From positions 62,001 through 126,000 of the forward strand of contig NZ_AOLJ01000015.1 of assembly GCF_000336775.1 (NCBI RefSeq): DNA of 64,000 bases, given 5' to 3'. A program made the translations under genes and the position numbers. The notes under the pieces are model-generated. The model was not told the DNA's origin, made no database searches, and was given only the letters and a program-made list of their open reading frames with translations. Shown here piece after piece: positions 1 through 8,471 of this stretch. Every line of letters starts with the position of its first letter. The stretch's first letter is position 1. Origin of the DNA: Haloferax gibbonsii ATCC 33959 (GTDB taxonomy: Archaea; Halobacteriota; Halobacteria; Halobacteriales; Haloferacaceae).

Positions 1-60
1 GCTCGTGTCGCCCGCGGGAACTCGCGCGCGCGTCGGCGGTTCGTAGGCCGTCGCCGCCGA

Positions 61-70
61 CTATATTATC
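61..70 (+). promoter_or_regulatory. TATA box of the transducer gene
   Basis: An A/T-rich ctatattatc lies about 30 bases before the ATG at 98, the spacing expected for a leaderless haloarchaeal mRNA. It argues against the GTG at 86, which would lie before the predicted transcription start. Confidence 0.55.
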
Positions 71-97
71 TAGATTGATACTCAGGTGCGCGGATTT

Positions 98-2431
98 ATG
101 CACCGCATTCCGGTCGGTACGGTAATGGCCGAGAATCTCGTTTTGGAGGCCGAATCACGGCTTCCTGATGCGATTACGGAGAGCTACACGCGGCGGCTGG
201 TCGCCGCGATGCTGCTCGTTTCAGTCCTCGTCGCCGGCGTCGGAGTCGTCCAGTATCAACAGACGGCATCCACGATAGACGAGGACGCCCGCGCCGACCT
301 CCTCACCGAGGCCGAACGCGAGGCCCTGCAGGTGAACACGTGGTTCGACGAGCGGACCCGCCTCGCGACCATCGTCGCCGACGACCCCTCCGCCGGGAGC
401 ACCCTCGACGGGCGGTCCTCGGCGACCCTGACGGCCGCCAAAGAGGACATGCCCGCCGACGTGGCCGCGCTCCACTTCGTCGACACCGAGACGACGACCG
501 TCCTCGGCTCGTCCGAGGAGGGCGCGGTCGGGACGACGCTGTTCGAAAGCGGGTCGCTTCCGCTCCCCGCGAGCGCCGACCTCTCGGACGACGGCGTCGA
601 GCGGACCACCGTCTACGTCGAAGACGGCGTCGCCTACATGGGCTTCGTCGCGCCGCTTCCGTCCATCGAGCCCCGCGCAATCGTCCTCGTCGCCGAGGCG
701 TCCTCGCTCGGGGCCGCGCTCGACGGCAACCACATCGACGGCGGCTTCACCCAACTCGTCACGACCGACGGACGCGTCCTCTACGACGGCGGCGGCGGCC
801 AGTCGAACGTCGCCTACCCCGCCGCCGAGGCGTCCGAACTCGACGCCGCCTTCGCCGGCGCGACGGGCGTCTCCCGCCTCGCACCCGTCGAGGGCTTCGT
901 CTCCTCGCCGCACGTCGTCGCGCACGTCCCCGTCTCCGGCGGCGTGCTCCTCCTGCACGCGCCGGCCAGCAGCGTCTTCGCGCTCTCCCGGAGCGTCGGC
1001 CTCCAGATTGCGACGCTCCTCGCGCTTTCGATGCTCGGCTTCGTCGCCTTCGCGCTCATCGTCCGCGGGAACACCGCGCTCCCGCTCGTGGACCTCGCGT
1101 CGACCGTCTCCGCGCTCCGCGACGGCGACCTCGACGTGGAACTCGAAACCGACCGGCGAGACGAGTTCGGGCAGGTCGTCCGCGGCGTCGACAACCTCCG
1201 CGACGACCTCCGCGACCAGCGGGCCGACGCCCGCGCCTACAGCGAGGCGATGACCCGCGCGGCCGACGGCGACCTCCGCGTCCGCCTCCCGACCGACTCC
1301 GAGAGCCGCGATATGGCGACGGTCGCCGCCGCGTACAACGAGATGATGGACGACATCGAACAGACCGTCGGCACGGTCAAGACCTTCGGCGAGGACGTGG
1401 CGACGCTCGCCGACCGCGTGGCCGACCGCGCCGACGACGTGTCCGCCGCGAGCGAGGAGGTGTCCGCGTCGGTCCAGCAGATTTCCGAGGGAGCGAGCGA
1501 GCAGACCGACAGCCTCGTCGCCGCCGCCGACGAGATAAACGACCTCTCCGCGTCCATCCAGCAGATAGCGTCGTCGGCCGACGAACTCGTCCGGCTCACC
1601 GAGGAGGCCGAGGCGCGCTCGCTCGACGGCCAGACCGCCGCCACCGACGCCCTCGACGACATCGACGCCGTGCGCGCCGAGACGGAGGCGACCGTCGACG
1701 AGGTCCGCGAACTCGACGACCGCCTCGCCCGAATCGAGGACATCGTCGAGGTCATCACCGACATCGCGGAACAGACCGACATCCTCGCGCTCAACGCGAA
1801 CATCGAGGCCGCCCGCGCGGGCGAGGCCGGCGAGGGCTTCGCCGTCGTCTCCAACGAGGTCAAACAGCTCGCACAGGAGACCAAGTCCTCGGCGGGCGAC
1901 ATCGAGTCGCTCGTCGCCGAAATCGAGACCCAGCGCGACGCCGTCGTCTCCCGCATCGAACGCATGCGGGCGCAGGTCGAAGAGAGCGCGACCTCGGTCG
2001 ACGAGGCGCTTTCGTCTTTCGACGGTATCGTCGAGCGCGTCGAGGAGACGACCGCGAGCGTCCACGAGATTTCGGACGCGACGGGCAGTCAGGCCGACTC
2101 CTCCCAGGAGGTGCTGTCGATGACCGACGAAATCGCGGGCATCTCCGAGGAGACCGCCGCCGAGGCCGAGAACGTCTCCGCGACCGCGGAAGAACAGAGC
2201 GCCGCGCTCGTCGACGTCAACGGGGACGTGCGCGAGCTCTCGTCGCACGTGAGCCACCTCGACGACCTCCTCGACGCCTTCGAGGTCGACGACGGGGGCG
2301 AGGTCTCGGCGACCATCGACGACGTGCTCGGCGACGCGGCCGCCGGGTCCGGCGCGAGCACCGACCCGACCCAGTCGCGCGCTGAATCCACCCCCCAACC
2401 CGAGCGAGAACCCTCGCCCGCGGACGACTGA
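98..2431 (+). CDS. Methyl-accepting chemotaxis transducer (Htr family)
   Basis: A membrane receptor of 777 residues that would signal through CheW/CheA to the archaellum. Seen: a membrane helix near residues 37-57, an extracellular sensing region of about 240 residues of the Cache type, a second helix near 300-325, a HAMP linker and a long cytoplasmic coiled coil. The hairpin tip contains ILALNANIEAARAGEAGEGF, the invariant MCP signalling signature. The C-terminal tail is Ser/Pro/Glu-rich and disordered. The start at 98 is chosen because the TATA box at 61-70 fits it; GTG 86 and ATG 125 are alternatives. The ligand cannot be read from sequence. One base separates it from the CBS gene, so the two are probably cotranscribed. 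Confidence 0.93.
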   Translation: MHRIPVGTVMAENLVLEAESRLPDAITESYTRRLVAAMLLVSVLVAGVGVVQYQQTASTIDEDARADLLTEAEREALQVNTWFDERTRLATIVADDPSAGSTLDGRSSATLTAAKEDMPADVAALHFVDTETTTVLGSSEEGAVGTTLFESGSLPLPASADLSDDGVERTTVYVEDGVAYMGFVAPLPSIEPRAIVLVAEASSLGAALDGNHIDGGFTQLVTTDGRVLYDGGGGQSNVAYPAAEASELDAAFAGATGVSRLAPVEGFVSSPHVVAHVPVSGGVLLLHAPASSVFALSRSVGLQIATLLALSMLGFVAFALIVRGNTALPLVDLASTVSALRDGDLDVELETDRRDEFGQVVRGVDNLRDDLRDQRADARAYSEAMTRAADGDLRVRLPTDSESRDMATVAAAYNEMMDDIEQTVGTVKTFGEDVATLADRVADRADDVSAASEEVSASVQQISEGASEQTDSLVAAADEINDLSASIQQIASSADELVRLTEEAEARSLDGQTAATDALDDIDAVRAETEATVDEVRELDDRLARIEDIVEVITDIAEQTDILALNANIEAARAGEAGEGFAVVSNEVKQLAQETKSSAGDIESLVAEIETQRDAVVSRIERMRAQVEESATSVDEALSSFDGIVERVEETTASVHEISDATGSQADSSQEVLSMTDEIAGISEETAAEAENVSATAEEQSAALVDVNGDVRELSSHVSHLDDLLDAFEVDDGGEVSATIDDVLGDAAAGSGASTDPTQSRAESTPQPEREPSPADD

Positions 2432-2432
2432 C

Positions 2433-2870
2433 ATGCGCGTCGACGACATCATGACCGAGGAGGTGGCGACCGTCGGACTGGGGTCGAGCGTCGCCGACTG
2501 CGCGCGAACCATGCTCCGCGAGGGCGCGGGAAGCGTCGTCGTGATGGCCGACGGCGGCCCCGCGGGCATCGTCACCGAGTCGGACGCGCTCCGCGCCGGC
2601 GTGGCGAGCGGCAAGCCCCTCGCCGCGGTCCCGGCCCGCGCGGTCATGTCGAACCCAATCAAGTGGGTTCGACCGGACTCGACCACGCGCGTGGCCGCCG
2701 AGAAGATGCGCGACCAACGGGTGAAGAAACTCGTCGTCGTCGACGGCGCGGAGATGGTCGGCATCGTGACCGCGACGGACATCGCCTTCCACCTCTCGGA
2801 CGTGGCCCGCGGCGTCGGCCAGATGATAGAACTCAAGGACAAGTGGGAGTCGGACCGCCGGTTCCGCTGA
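2433..2870 (+). CDS. CBS-domain pair protein
   Basis: A 145-residue protein made of two CBS motifs, at about residues 5-60 and 75-130. Each has the typical opening (VDDIMTEEVATV and ARAVMSNPIKWV) and closing (GIVTESDAL and GIVTATDIAF) patterns. CBS pairs bind adenosyl nucleotides and act as energy or ligand sensors. There is no attached catalytic domain, so it probably works by regulating a partner. It starts one base after the transducer gene, which suggests an operon, but a role in chemotaxis is only inference. Confidence 0.9.
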   Translation: MRVDDIMTEEVATVGLGSSVADCARTMLREGAGSVVVMADGGPAGIVTESDALRAGVASGKPLAAVPARAVMSNPIKWVRPDSTTRVAAEKMRDQRVKKLVVVDGAEMVGIVTATDIAFHLSDVARGVGQMIELKDKWESDRRFR

Positions 2871-2963
2871 CCGCCGCCTCGACGCATCGACACGTCGACT
2901 GCTACCAGTTGACTGATTCTCGGCGAAGCGTTGATAACGACGTCTCGCTTCTAGTCTCGACGA

Positions 2964-3473
2964 GTGTACGACCGTCTCGCGTCGATTCGTCCCCGCGTCC
3001 GGTCCGGCCTCGAACGAGCGTTCGCGGCGGACCACACCCCTCACGAGGTCGCCGCCAGCTTCGCGTTCGGCGTCTTCTTCGTGGCCATGCCGACCGCAGG
3101 GACCGCCCTCGCGCTGTTCGCCCTCATCGCCTACTTCGTCGAGCGGGCGAGCCGACTCGCGCTCGTCGCCACGCTCGTCGTCTTCAACCCGCCCGTCAAG
3201 TGGGCGGTCTACGGCGCGAGCTTCTGGCTCGGTTCGCACCTGCTCGGCCCGGTTCCGGGGGCGTCCGTCGCCGACGTGTCGCTCAGCGCCGGTCTCGACA
3301 TCCTCCTCCGACAGCTCCTCGGCAACACGATTCTCGCCGTCGCTCTCGCCGTCGTCGGCTACGCGGTGACGCTCCAACTGGCGCGCCTGCACCACCGACG
3401 ACAGCGGTCGGAGACGCCGACGCGCGGCGCGGACGCCCGGAACGACGACGCCCGGTCCGACGTGTCGTCGTGA
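2964..3473 (+). CDS. DUF2062 membrane protein
   Basis: A 169-residue protein with a GTG start. It has an amphipathic N-terminus, then hydrophobic segments near residues 33-60, 65-90 and 110-135, and a charged C-terminal tail. The segment FNPPVKWAVYGASFWLG matches the conserved core of DUF2062, a family of small membrane proteins of unknown function. The gene sits alone between the CBS gene and a convergent small ORF, with only two bases between the convergent stop codons. Confidence 0.85.
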   Translation: MYDRLASIRPRVRSGLERAFAADHTPHEVAASFAFGVFFVAMPTAGTALALFALIAYFVERASRLALVATLVVFNPPVKWAVYGASFWLGSHLLGPVPGASVADVSLSAGLDILLRQLLGNTILAVALAVVGYAVTLQLARLHHRRQRSETPTRGADARNDDARSDVSS

Positions 3474-3475
3474 CG

Positions 3476-3625
3476 CTACCGCTGTGACCGTTCTTCTCTG
3501 CCTTCTTCGAACGCCCGGAGCGACTGGATGAGTTTGTAGCCGAGGTAGACGACCGCAAGCGGGATGAGGAGCAACAGCGCCAAGATGACGAGTTCGGGAC
3601 CGCCGGGGATTTGCAGGAGGGTCAT
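3476..3625 (-). CDS. Small TatA-like single-helix membrane protein
   Basis: The chosen start at 3625 gives 49 residues: a short N-terminus with IPGGPELVI, one hydrophobic helix, then the charged amphipathic tail KLIQSLRAFEEGREERS. The N-terminal pattern resembles the PGGPEL opening of many archaeal TatA proteins, but the glycine hinge and long amphipathic helix of true TatA are weak. A longer reading from 3718 adds 31 residues of non-membrane sequence and looks less likely. Best called a conserved haloarchaeal small membrane protein. Confidence 0.65.
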   Translation of the reverse strand: MTLLQIPGGPELVILALLLLIPLAVVYLGYKLIQSLRAFEEGREERSQR

Positions 3626-3763
3626 GGGCGGGATTCGCGGGCGGAAGACATAGTGGTTGGGTGGTGCGGGAGACTGTCTGTTCGGTTGGGTGGAGCGAGA
3701 GACTGTATCAGGAGACACGCTCGCTTCGCTCGCGTGAACCTCACTCGCAACGCTTCGCGACTC

Positions 3764-3884
3764 ACGGCTTCGCCGTTCGTCTTACTGCGACACTACGTGT
3801 CGCACGTTGCTCGCTGGTTCAAATCTGCCCGCGACACGATTGCACGCGACTCGCGGCACCGAGCACACGCTACGCGGTGCTCGG
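3764..3884. repeat. Cluster of short perfect hairpins
   Basis: Three strong inverted repeats lie in this gene-free stretch. ACGGC/GCCGT with a TTC loop is at 3764-3776. TGCGACAC/GTGTCGCA with a TAC loop is at 3786-3804. CCGAGCAC/GTGCTCGG, with an inner CGC/GCG arm around a TAC loop, is at 3859-3884. A fragment matching the T-arm of the nearby tRNA lies at 3817-3830. The rest of 3626-3909 has no convincing gene. Confidence 0.7.
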
Positions 3885-3909
3885 GAGGCAATTCGTCGCG
3901 AGAAAGTAG

Positions 3910-3984
3910 TGGGTTGGGGCAGATTTGAACTGCCGGCCTCCTCCATGTCAAGGAGGTGTCATAACCAGACTAGACCACCAACCC
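3910..3984 (-). tRNA. tRNA-Val (anticodon GAC), copy 1
   Basis: The complement folds into a standard 75-base cloverleaf. The acceptor GGGTTGG pairs with CCAACCC plus discriminator A. The D-stem is GTC/GAC, the anticodon stem CCTCC/GGAGG with loop TTGACAT, and the T-stem GGCAG/CTGCC with loop TTCAAAT. Positions 34-36 read GAC, which decodes GUC valine. No intron is present and CCA is not encoded. Confidence 0.96.
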
Positions 3985-4028
3985 GGTTGTTGCGAACATC
4001 GCCGAACGCCGAAACGCGGGAAGAGGAG

Positions 4029-4103
4029 TGGGTTGGGGCAGATTTGAACTGCCGGCCTCCTCCATGTCAAGGAGGTGTCATAACCAGACTAGACCACCAA
4101 CCC
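4029..4103 (-). tRNA. tRNA-Val (anticodon GAC), copy 2
   Basis: Identical in sequence and fold to the copy at 3910-3984, 119 bases away in the same orientation. Identity extends a few bases into both flanks, as expected of a recent tandem duplication or of gene conversion. The transcript direction makes this copy the upstream one. Confidence 0.96.
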
Positions 4104-4281
4104 GGTTACGGTGCTTCCCGCGCCCGTTCGGACGCATCTCTCCGTTGTCCGGGGTTACAATTTAAGCTTTCGAATCGGACTACGTGCGGCGATTCGGGTC
4201 ACAGCGCGTTCCCACCGTTCGAGGCGGGCGATTCGCTCCGAGCGCCGTCCGTCGGAGCCGGCGATTTTCGCCAGCCCGACA

Positions 4282-4330
4282 CGCTTAAGCCGATGTACTG
4301 ATTTGTACATCATAACCCGAAGAAGTACAT
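4282..4330 (+). promoter_or_regulatory. trp operon promoter with TGTACA-like boxes
   Basis: A possible TATA element (cgcttaagc, 4283-4291) is followed by TGTACT at 4294-4299, TGTACA at 4304-4309 and AGTACA at 4324-4329, just before the trpD start at 4343. The hexamer matches the TRP box known for TrpY in Methanothermobacter. Its use here is inference. Confidence 0.5.
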
Positions 4331-4342
4331 CGGTGATTACCA

Positions 4343-5338
4343 ATGCAGGATTATATCGAACGTGTGACCGGCGGTGCGGACCTGACTGTCGAGGAGGCGC
4401 GCGACGCCGCGCGGGCGGTCTTCGAGGACGCGACCGAGGCGCAAATCGGCGCGCTCCTCGCCGCGCTCCGGGCGAAAGGCGAGACCGAGGCCGAAATCGC
4501 GGGCTTCGCGCAGGGGATGCGCGACGCCGCGTTGACCATCGAGCCCGACCGCGGCCCGCTCGTCGACACCTGCGGCACCGGCGGCGACGACTACAACACC
4601 ATCAACGTCTCGACCACGAGCGCGCTCGTCGCGGCCGGCGCGGGCGCGGCGGTGGCCAAGCACGGCAACTACTCCGTCTCTTCGTCTTCTGGGAGCGCCG
4701 ACGTGCTGGAGGTCGCCGGCGTGAACGTCGAGGCCGAACCCGAGTCCGTCGAGGCGTGCATCGAGGACAACGGCGTCGGCTTCATGCTCGCGCCCGTGTT
4801 CCACCCCGCGATGAAGGCCGTCATCGGCCCGCGGAAGGAACTCGGCATGCGGACCATCTTCAACGTCCTCGGCCCGCTGACGAACCCCGCCGGGGCCGAC
4901 GCGCAGGTCCTCGGCGTCTACGACTCCGACCTCGTCCCCGTCATCGCCGAGTCGCTGTCGCACATGCCCGTCGAGCGCGCCCTCGTCGTCCACGGCTCCG
5001 GCATGGACGAAATCGCCCTCCACGACGCGACGACGGTCGCCGAAATCGACGGCGATGAGATTACGGAGTACACGCTCACGCCCGCCGACCTCGGCCTCGA
5101 ACAGGCCCCCATCGAGGCGGTCGCCGGCGGCACTCCGCAGGAGAACGCCGCCGACCTCGAAGGCATCCTCACCGGCGACGTGACCGGTCCCAAGCGCGAC
5201 CTCATCCTCGCCAACGCCGGCGCGGCCGTCTACGTCGCCGACCTCGCGGACTCCCTGGAGGAGGGCGTCGAGGTCGCCCGCGACGCCATCGAGTCCGGCG
5301 CCGCGAAGGCCAAGCTCGACGCGCTCCGGGAGGCGTGA
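4343..5338 (+). CDS. trpD: Anthranilate phosphoribosyltransferase
   Basis: Transfers phosphoribosyl from PRPP to anthranilate, the second step of tryptophan synthesis, in the cytoplasm. The 331-residue length is normal. The PRPP-binding signature DTCGTGGDDYNTINVST is present, followed by AKHGNYSVSSSSGSADVLE and the anthranilate-site region GVGFMLAPVFHPAMK. An N-terminal helical domain precedes the nucleoside phosphorylase-like alpha/beta domain. It is the first gene of trpDFEG; the next start lies one base past its stop. TGTACA-like boxes lie just upstream. Confidence 0.97.
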   Translation: MQDYIERVTGGADLTVEEARDAARAVFEDATEAQIGALLAALRAKGETEAEIAGFAQGMRDAALTIEPDRGPLVDTCGTGGDDYNTINVSTTSALVAAGAGAAVAKHGNYSVSSSSGSADVLEVAGVNVEAEPESVEACIEDNGVGFMLAPVFHPAMKAVIGPRKELGMRTIFNVLGPLTNPAGADAQVLGVYDSDLVPVIAESLSHMPVERALVVHGSGMDEIALHDATTVAEIDGDEITEYTLTPADLGLEQAPIEAVAGGTPQENAADLEGILTGDVTGPKRDLILANAGAAVYVADLADSLEEGVEVARDAIESGAAKAKLDALREA

Positions 5339-5339
5339 G

Positions 5340-6005
5340 ATGACCCGCGTCAAAGTGTGCGGCGTCACCGACGAAGCCGACCTCGGAGCGGTCGACGCGG
5401 CCGGTGCCGACGCGGTCGGTGCCATCTGCGACGTGCCCGTGGACACGCCCCGCGAGATTCCCCGCGAGCGCGCCCGCGAGCTGTTCGCCGCCACGCCGCC
5501 GTTCCTCACGACCGTCCTCGTGACGATGCCCGACTCTATCGACCACGCCCGCGACCTCGCCCGCGAGGTCCAACCCGATGTACTCCAACTCCACGGCGAC
5601 TTCGCGGCCGACGACCTCGACTCGCTCCGCGCGACGGGCGTCGGCGTCGTCCCCGTCGTCGACGCGACCGACCTCGACCGCGCACGCGCTCTCGCGCCCG
5701 TCGTTGACGCTATCCTCGTCGACACGCCCTCCGCGTCCGGCGCGGGCGGCACCGGCGAGACCCACGACTGGGACGCCTCGCGCGAACTCGTCGAGGCGGT
5801 CGACGTGCCCGTGGTTCTCGCGGGCGGCCTGACCCCCGACAACGTCGCCGAGGCGGTTCGGACGGTCGAGCCCTACGGCGTCGACGTCGCGAGCGGCGTC
5901 GAGGCCTCCGGCGGCGTCAAGGACCACGACGCGGTCCGCGCGTTCGTCGCCGCGGCGAAGGCGGCCCGCGGAGCGTCCGAAGGTCACGAGGAGGTCGTCG
6001 CGTGA
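5340..6005 (+). CDS. trpF: N-(5'-phosphoribosyl)anthranilate isomerase
   Basis: Catalyses the Amadori rearrangement of phosphoribosylanthranilate, step three of tryptophan synthesis. It has 221 residues and a TIM-barrel fold. The N-terminal VKVCGVT carries the catalytic Cys, and the late DNVAEAVRT and GVDVASGVEASGGVKD segments form the phosphate site and C-terminal loop. The catalytic Asp fits VVPVVDATD or the following strand. It starts one base after trpD and overlaps trpE by four bases, so translation is likely coupled. Confidence 0.96.
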   Translation: MTRVKVCGVTDEADLGAVDAAGADAVGAICDVPVDTPREIPRERARELFAATPPFLTTVLVTMPDSIDHARDLAREVQPDVLQLHGDFAADDLDSLRATGVGVVPVVDATDLDRARALAPVVDAILVDTPSASGAGGTGETHDWDASRELVEAVDVPVVLAGGLTPDNVAEAVRTVEPYGVDVASGVEASGGVKDHDAVRAFVAAAKAARGASEGHEEVVA

Positions 6006-7576
6006 CGACTCCTGACACCGACCGCGACGAGTTCGTCGAGCTCGTCGGCGACGCGGACGAACCGGTCGTGACGCACCTCGTCGCCGACCTCGACGTGTCT
6101 GTGGACCCGCTGGCCGCGTACACGACGCTCGCCGACCGCAGCGACTACGGCTTCCTCCTGGAGAGCGCCGAGAAGGTCTCCTCCAGCAACCCGCAGGGCG
6201 CGTTCTCCGCGCCCGCGACGGTCGCCGATTCCCACGCGCGCTTCTCGTTCGTCGGCTACGACCCCGAGGCGGTCGTGACGGTCGGCCCCGACGGCGTCGA
6301 CGTGACCGACCTCGGCGGTCCCGCCGCCGAGTTCGTCGGCGCGGGCGACGGCGACGTACTCGACTCCCTGCGCGGCGCGCTCCCCGACCTCCCGCGCGTC
6401 AACTTCCCCGAGACGGACCGCCAGACGCTCACCGGCGGTTTGGTCGGCTTCCTCGCCTACGAGGCCGTCTACGACCTCTGGCTCGACGAGGTCGGCCGCG
6501 AGCGCCCCGATACCGACGACCCGGACGCCGAGTTCGTCCTCACCACCCGGACGCTCTCGTTCGACCACCGCGAGGACGCCGTCCGCCTCGTCTGTACCCC
6601 CGTCGTCTCGCCCGACGACGACCCCGGCGACGTCTACGACGGCGTCGTCGCCGAGGCCGAACGCGTCGCCGAGAAGCTCCGGGCGGCTGACGACCCCTCA
6701 CCCGGCGGCTTCGAGCGGACCGGCGAGGAGGCCGGTTCGCGCGAGGACTACGAGGCCGCGGTCAGGAAGACGAAAGAACACGTCCGCGACGGCGACATCT
6801 ATCAGGGCGTCATCTCGCGCACCCGGAAGCTCCACGGACAGGTCGACCCGGTCGGCCTGTACGCCTCGCTGCGCGAGGTGAACCCCTCGCCGTACATGTA
6901 CCTGCTCCGGCACGGCGACCGGCGCGTCGTCGGCGCGAGCCCCGAGACGCTCGTCTCGGTCAGGGGCGACCGCGTCGTCGTCAACCCCATCGCGGGGACG
7001 TGCCAGCGCGGCTCCGGGCCGGTCGAGGACCGCCGCCTCGCCGGCGAACTCCTCGCGGACGGAAAGGAGCGCGCAGAGCACACGATGCTCGTCGACCTCG
7101 GCCGCAACGACGTGCGCCGGGTCTCGACGCCCGGCAGCGTCCGCGTCGAGGACTTCATGAGCATCATCAAGTACAGCCACGTCCAGCACATCGAATCGAC
7201 CGTCTCGGGGACGCTCGACCCCGACTCGGACGCCTTCGATGCCACGCGCGCGACGTTCCCGGCGGGAACGCTCACCGGCGCGCCGAAGGTCCGGGCGATG
7301 GAGATTATCGACGACCTCGAAGACGAGCCCCGCGGCGTCTACGGCGGCGGCGTCGGCTACTACTCGTGGACCGGCGACGCCGACATGGCTATCGTCATCC
7401 GGACCGCGACGGTCGAGTCCGACGGCTCGGAAGACACCATCACCGTCCGCGCGGGAGCCGGTATCGTCGCCGACTCCGACCCGACCGCGGAGTACGAGGA
7501 GACCGAACAGAAGATGGGCGGGGTGCTCGACGCCGTCCGCCGCATCGAGTACGGGACCGAGGAGGTGTCGCAATGA
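6002..7576 (+). CDS. trpE: Anthranilate synthase component I
   Basis: Converts chorismate to anthranilate using ammonia from TrpG. The 524-residue protein starts with GTG overlapping the trpF stop. The N-terminal LLES motif of the tryptophan-binding feedback site is present, which suggests allosteric inhibition by tryptophan. The chorismate-binding domain contains NPIAGTCQRG, VDLGRNDVRR, HIESTVSG, AGTLTGAPKVRAMEII and GAGIVADSDP. It overlaps trpG by four bases, the usual arrangement for a coupled heterodimer. Confidence 0.97.
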   Translation: MTTPDTDRDEFVELVGDADEPVVTHLVADLDVSVDPLAAYTTLADRSDYGFLLESAEKVSSSNPQGAFSAPATVADSHARFSFVGYDPEAVVTVGPDGVDVTDLGGPAAEFVGAGDGDVLDSLRGALPDLPRVNFPETDRQTLTGGLVGFLAYEAVYDLWLDEVGRERPDTDDPDAEFVLTTRTLSFDHREDAVRLVCTPVVSPDDDPGDVYDGVVAEAERVAEKLRAADDPSPGGFERTGEEAGSREDYEAAVRKTKEHVRDGDIYQGVISRTRKLHGQVDPVGLYASLREVNPSPYMYLLRHGDRRVVGASPETLVSVRGDRVVVNPIAGTCQRGSGPVEDRRLAGELLADGKERAEHTMLVDLGRNDVRRVSTPGSVRVEDFMSIIKYSHVQHIESTVSGTLDPDSDAFDATRATFPAGTLTGAPKVRAMEIIDDLEDEPRGVYGGGVGYYSWTGDADMAIVIRTATVESDGSEDTITVRAGAGIVADSDPTAEYEETEQKMGGVLDAVRRIEYGTEEVSQ

Positions 7577-8187
7577 TTCGACTCGTCGTCGTCGACAACT
7601 TCGATTCGTTCACGTACAACCTCGTGGAGTACTTCTCCGAGCAGACCGTCGAGGGCGAACCGCTCGACATCGAGGTACGCAAGAACACCGCGTCGCTCGA
7701 CGAGATTCGCGACCTGAACCCCGACGCCATCGTCATCTCGCCGGGGCCGGGTCATCCGAAGAACGACCGCGACGTGGGCGTGACGAACGACGTGCTCACG
7801 GAGCTTTCGACCGAGATTCCGACCCTCGGCGTCTGTCTCGGCCTCGAAGCCGCGGTGTACGCCTACGGCGGGACCATCGGCCACGCGCCGGAGCCGATTC
7901 ACGGCAAGGCGTTCCCGGTCGACCACGACGGCGAGGGCGTCTTCGCCGGCCTCGAAGACGGTTTCCCGGCCGGCCGCTACCACTCGCTCGTCGCCACCGA
8001 GGTTCCCGACTGCTTCGACGTCTCGGCGACGACCGACCACGACGGCGAGGCGCTCGTGATGGGCGTCCGCCACCGCGAGTTCCCCATCGAGTGCGTCCAG
8101 TTCCACCCGGAAAGCGTGCTCACGGGGTCGGGACACGGCGTCGTCAGAAACTTCCTCACGGCGGTCGCCGGCTTCGACGTGGCCTGA
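7573..8187 (+). CDS. trpG: Anthranilate synthase glutamine amidotransferase subunit
   Basis: Releases ammonia from glutamine for TrpE. It has 204 residues, begins VVVDNFDSFTYNLV as in other TrpG/PabA proteins, and ends the operon. The class I amidotransferase triad is visible: Cys in GVCLGLEAA and His/Glu in VQFHPES. The residue after the nucleophile elbow, usually His-Gln in GVCLGHQ, is Leu-Glu here; the catalytic residues themselves are intact. A T-rich stretch follows around 8219-8224. Confidence 0.95.
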   Translation: MIRLVVVDNFDSFTYNLVEYFSEQTVEGEPLDIEVRKNTASLDEIRDLNPDAIVISPGPGHPKNDRDVGVTNDVLTELSTEIPTLGVCLGLEAAVYAYGGTIGHAPEPIHGKAFPVDHDGEGVFAGLEDGFPAGRYHSLVATEVPDCFDVSATTDHDGEALVMGVRHREFPIECVQFHPESVLTGSGHGVVRNFLTAVAGFDVA

Positions 8188-8258
8188 ATCGGATCAGACA
8201 CGCCGAGGCGCGGTCGCGGTTTTTGCCGTTCTCTTCGCCCGATGGCCGTGCAGCCACC

Positions 8259-8471
8259 TCAGAGGACGTTGATGCCGAAGAACGAGAGCAGCAGCAGCGC
8301 CCCGACGACGATGGCGGCGATGGTGACCAGTCGCCACGCGACTTTGAGGAACAGTCGCCCGACGAGGATGACGACGGCGACGGCCACGAGCACCACGAGC
8401 ATCTGACCGAGCGGCCCGGAGAGCAGGCCGCCGAGCTGTAACGGTGTGAGCGCGAGGGGAGTCAGTACCAT
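8259..8471 (-). CDS. Small two-helix membrane protein
   Basis: A 70-residue protein with a hydrophobic N-terminal segment, a helix near residues 23-42 (MLVVLVAVAVVILVG) and another near 49-66. No family was recognised. The start at 8471 is the first Met of the membrane-protein-like region; in-frame sequence further upstream, to 8708, is polar and looks non-coding. It converges on trpG. Confidence 0.65.
   Translation of the reverse strand: MVLTPLALTPLQLGGLLSGPLGQMLVVLVAVAVVILVGRLFLKVAWRLVTIAAIVVGALLLLSFFGINVL

Noticed and set aside
221-2893. 890-codon antisense ORF over the transducer gene
   Set aside because: Composition is Arg/Asp/Val-rich and featureless; the MCP motifs are on the plus strand.
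3626-4110. Integrated element at the tRNA-Val genes
   Set aside because: No integrase, no att-sized direct repeat beyond the tandem tRNA itself and no foreign gene block alongside; only a 14-base T-arm fragment.
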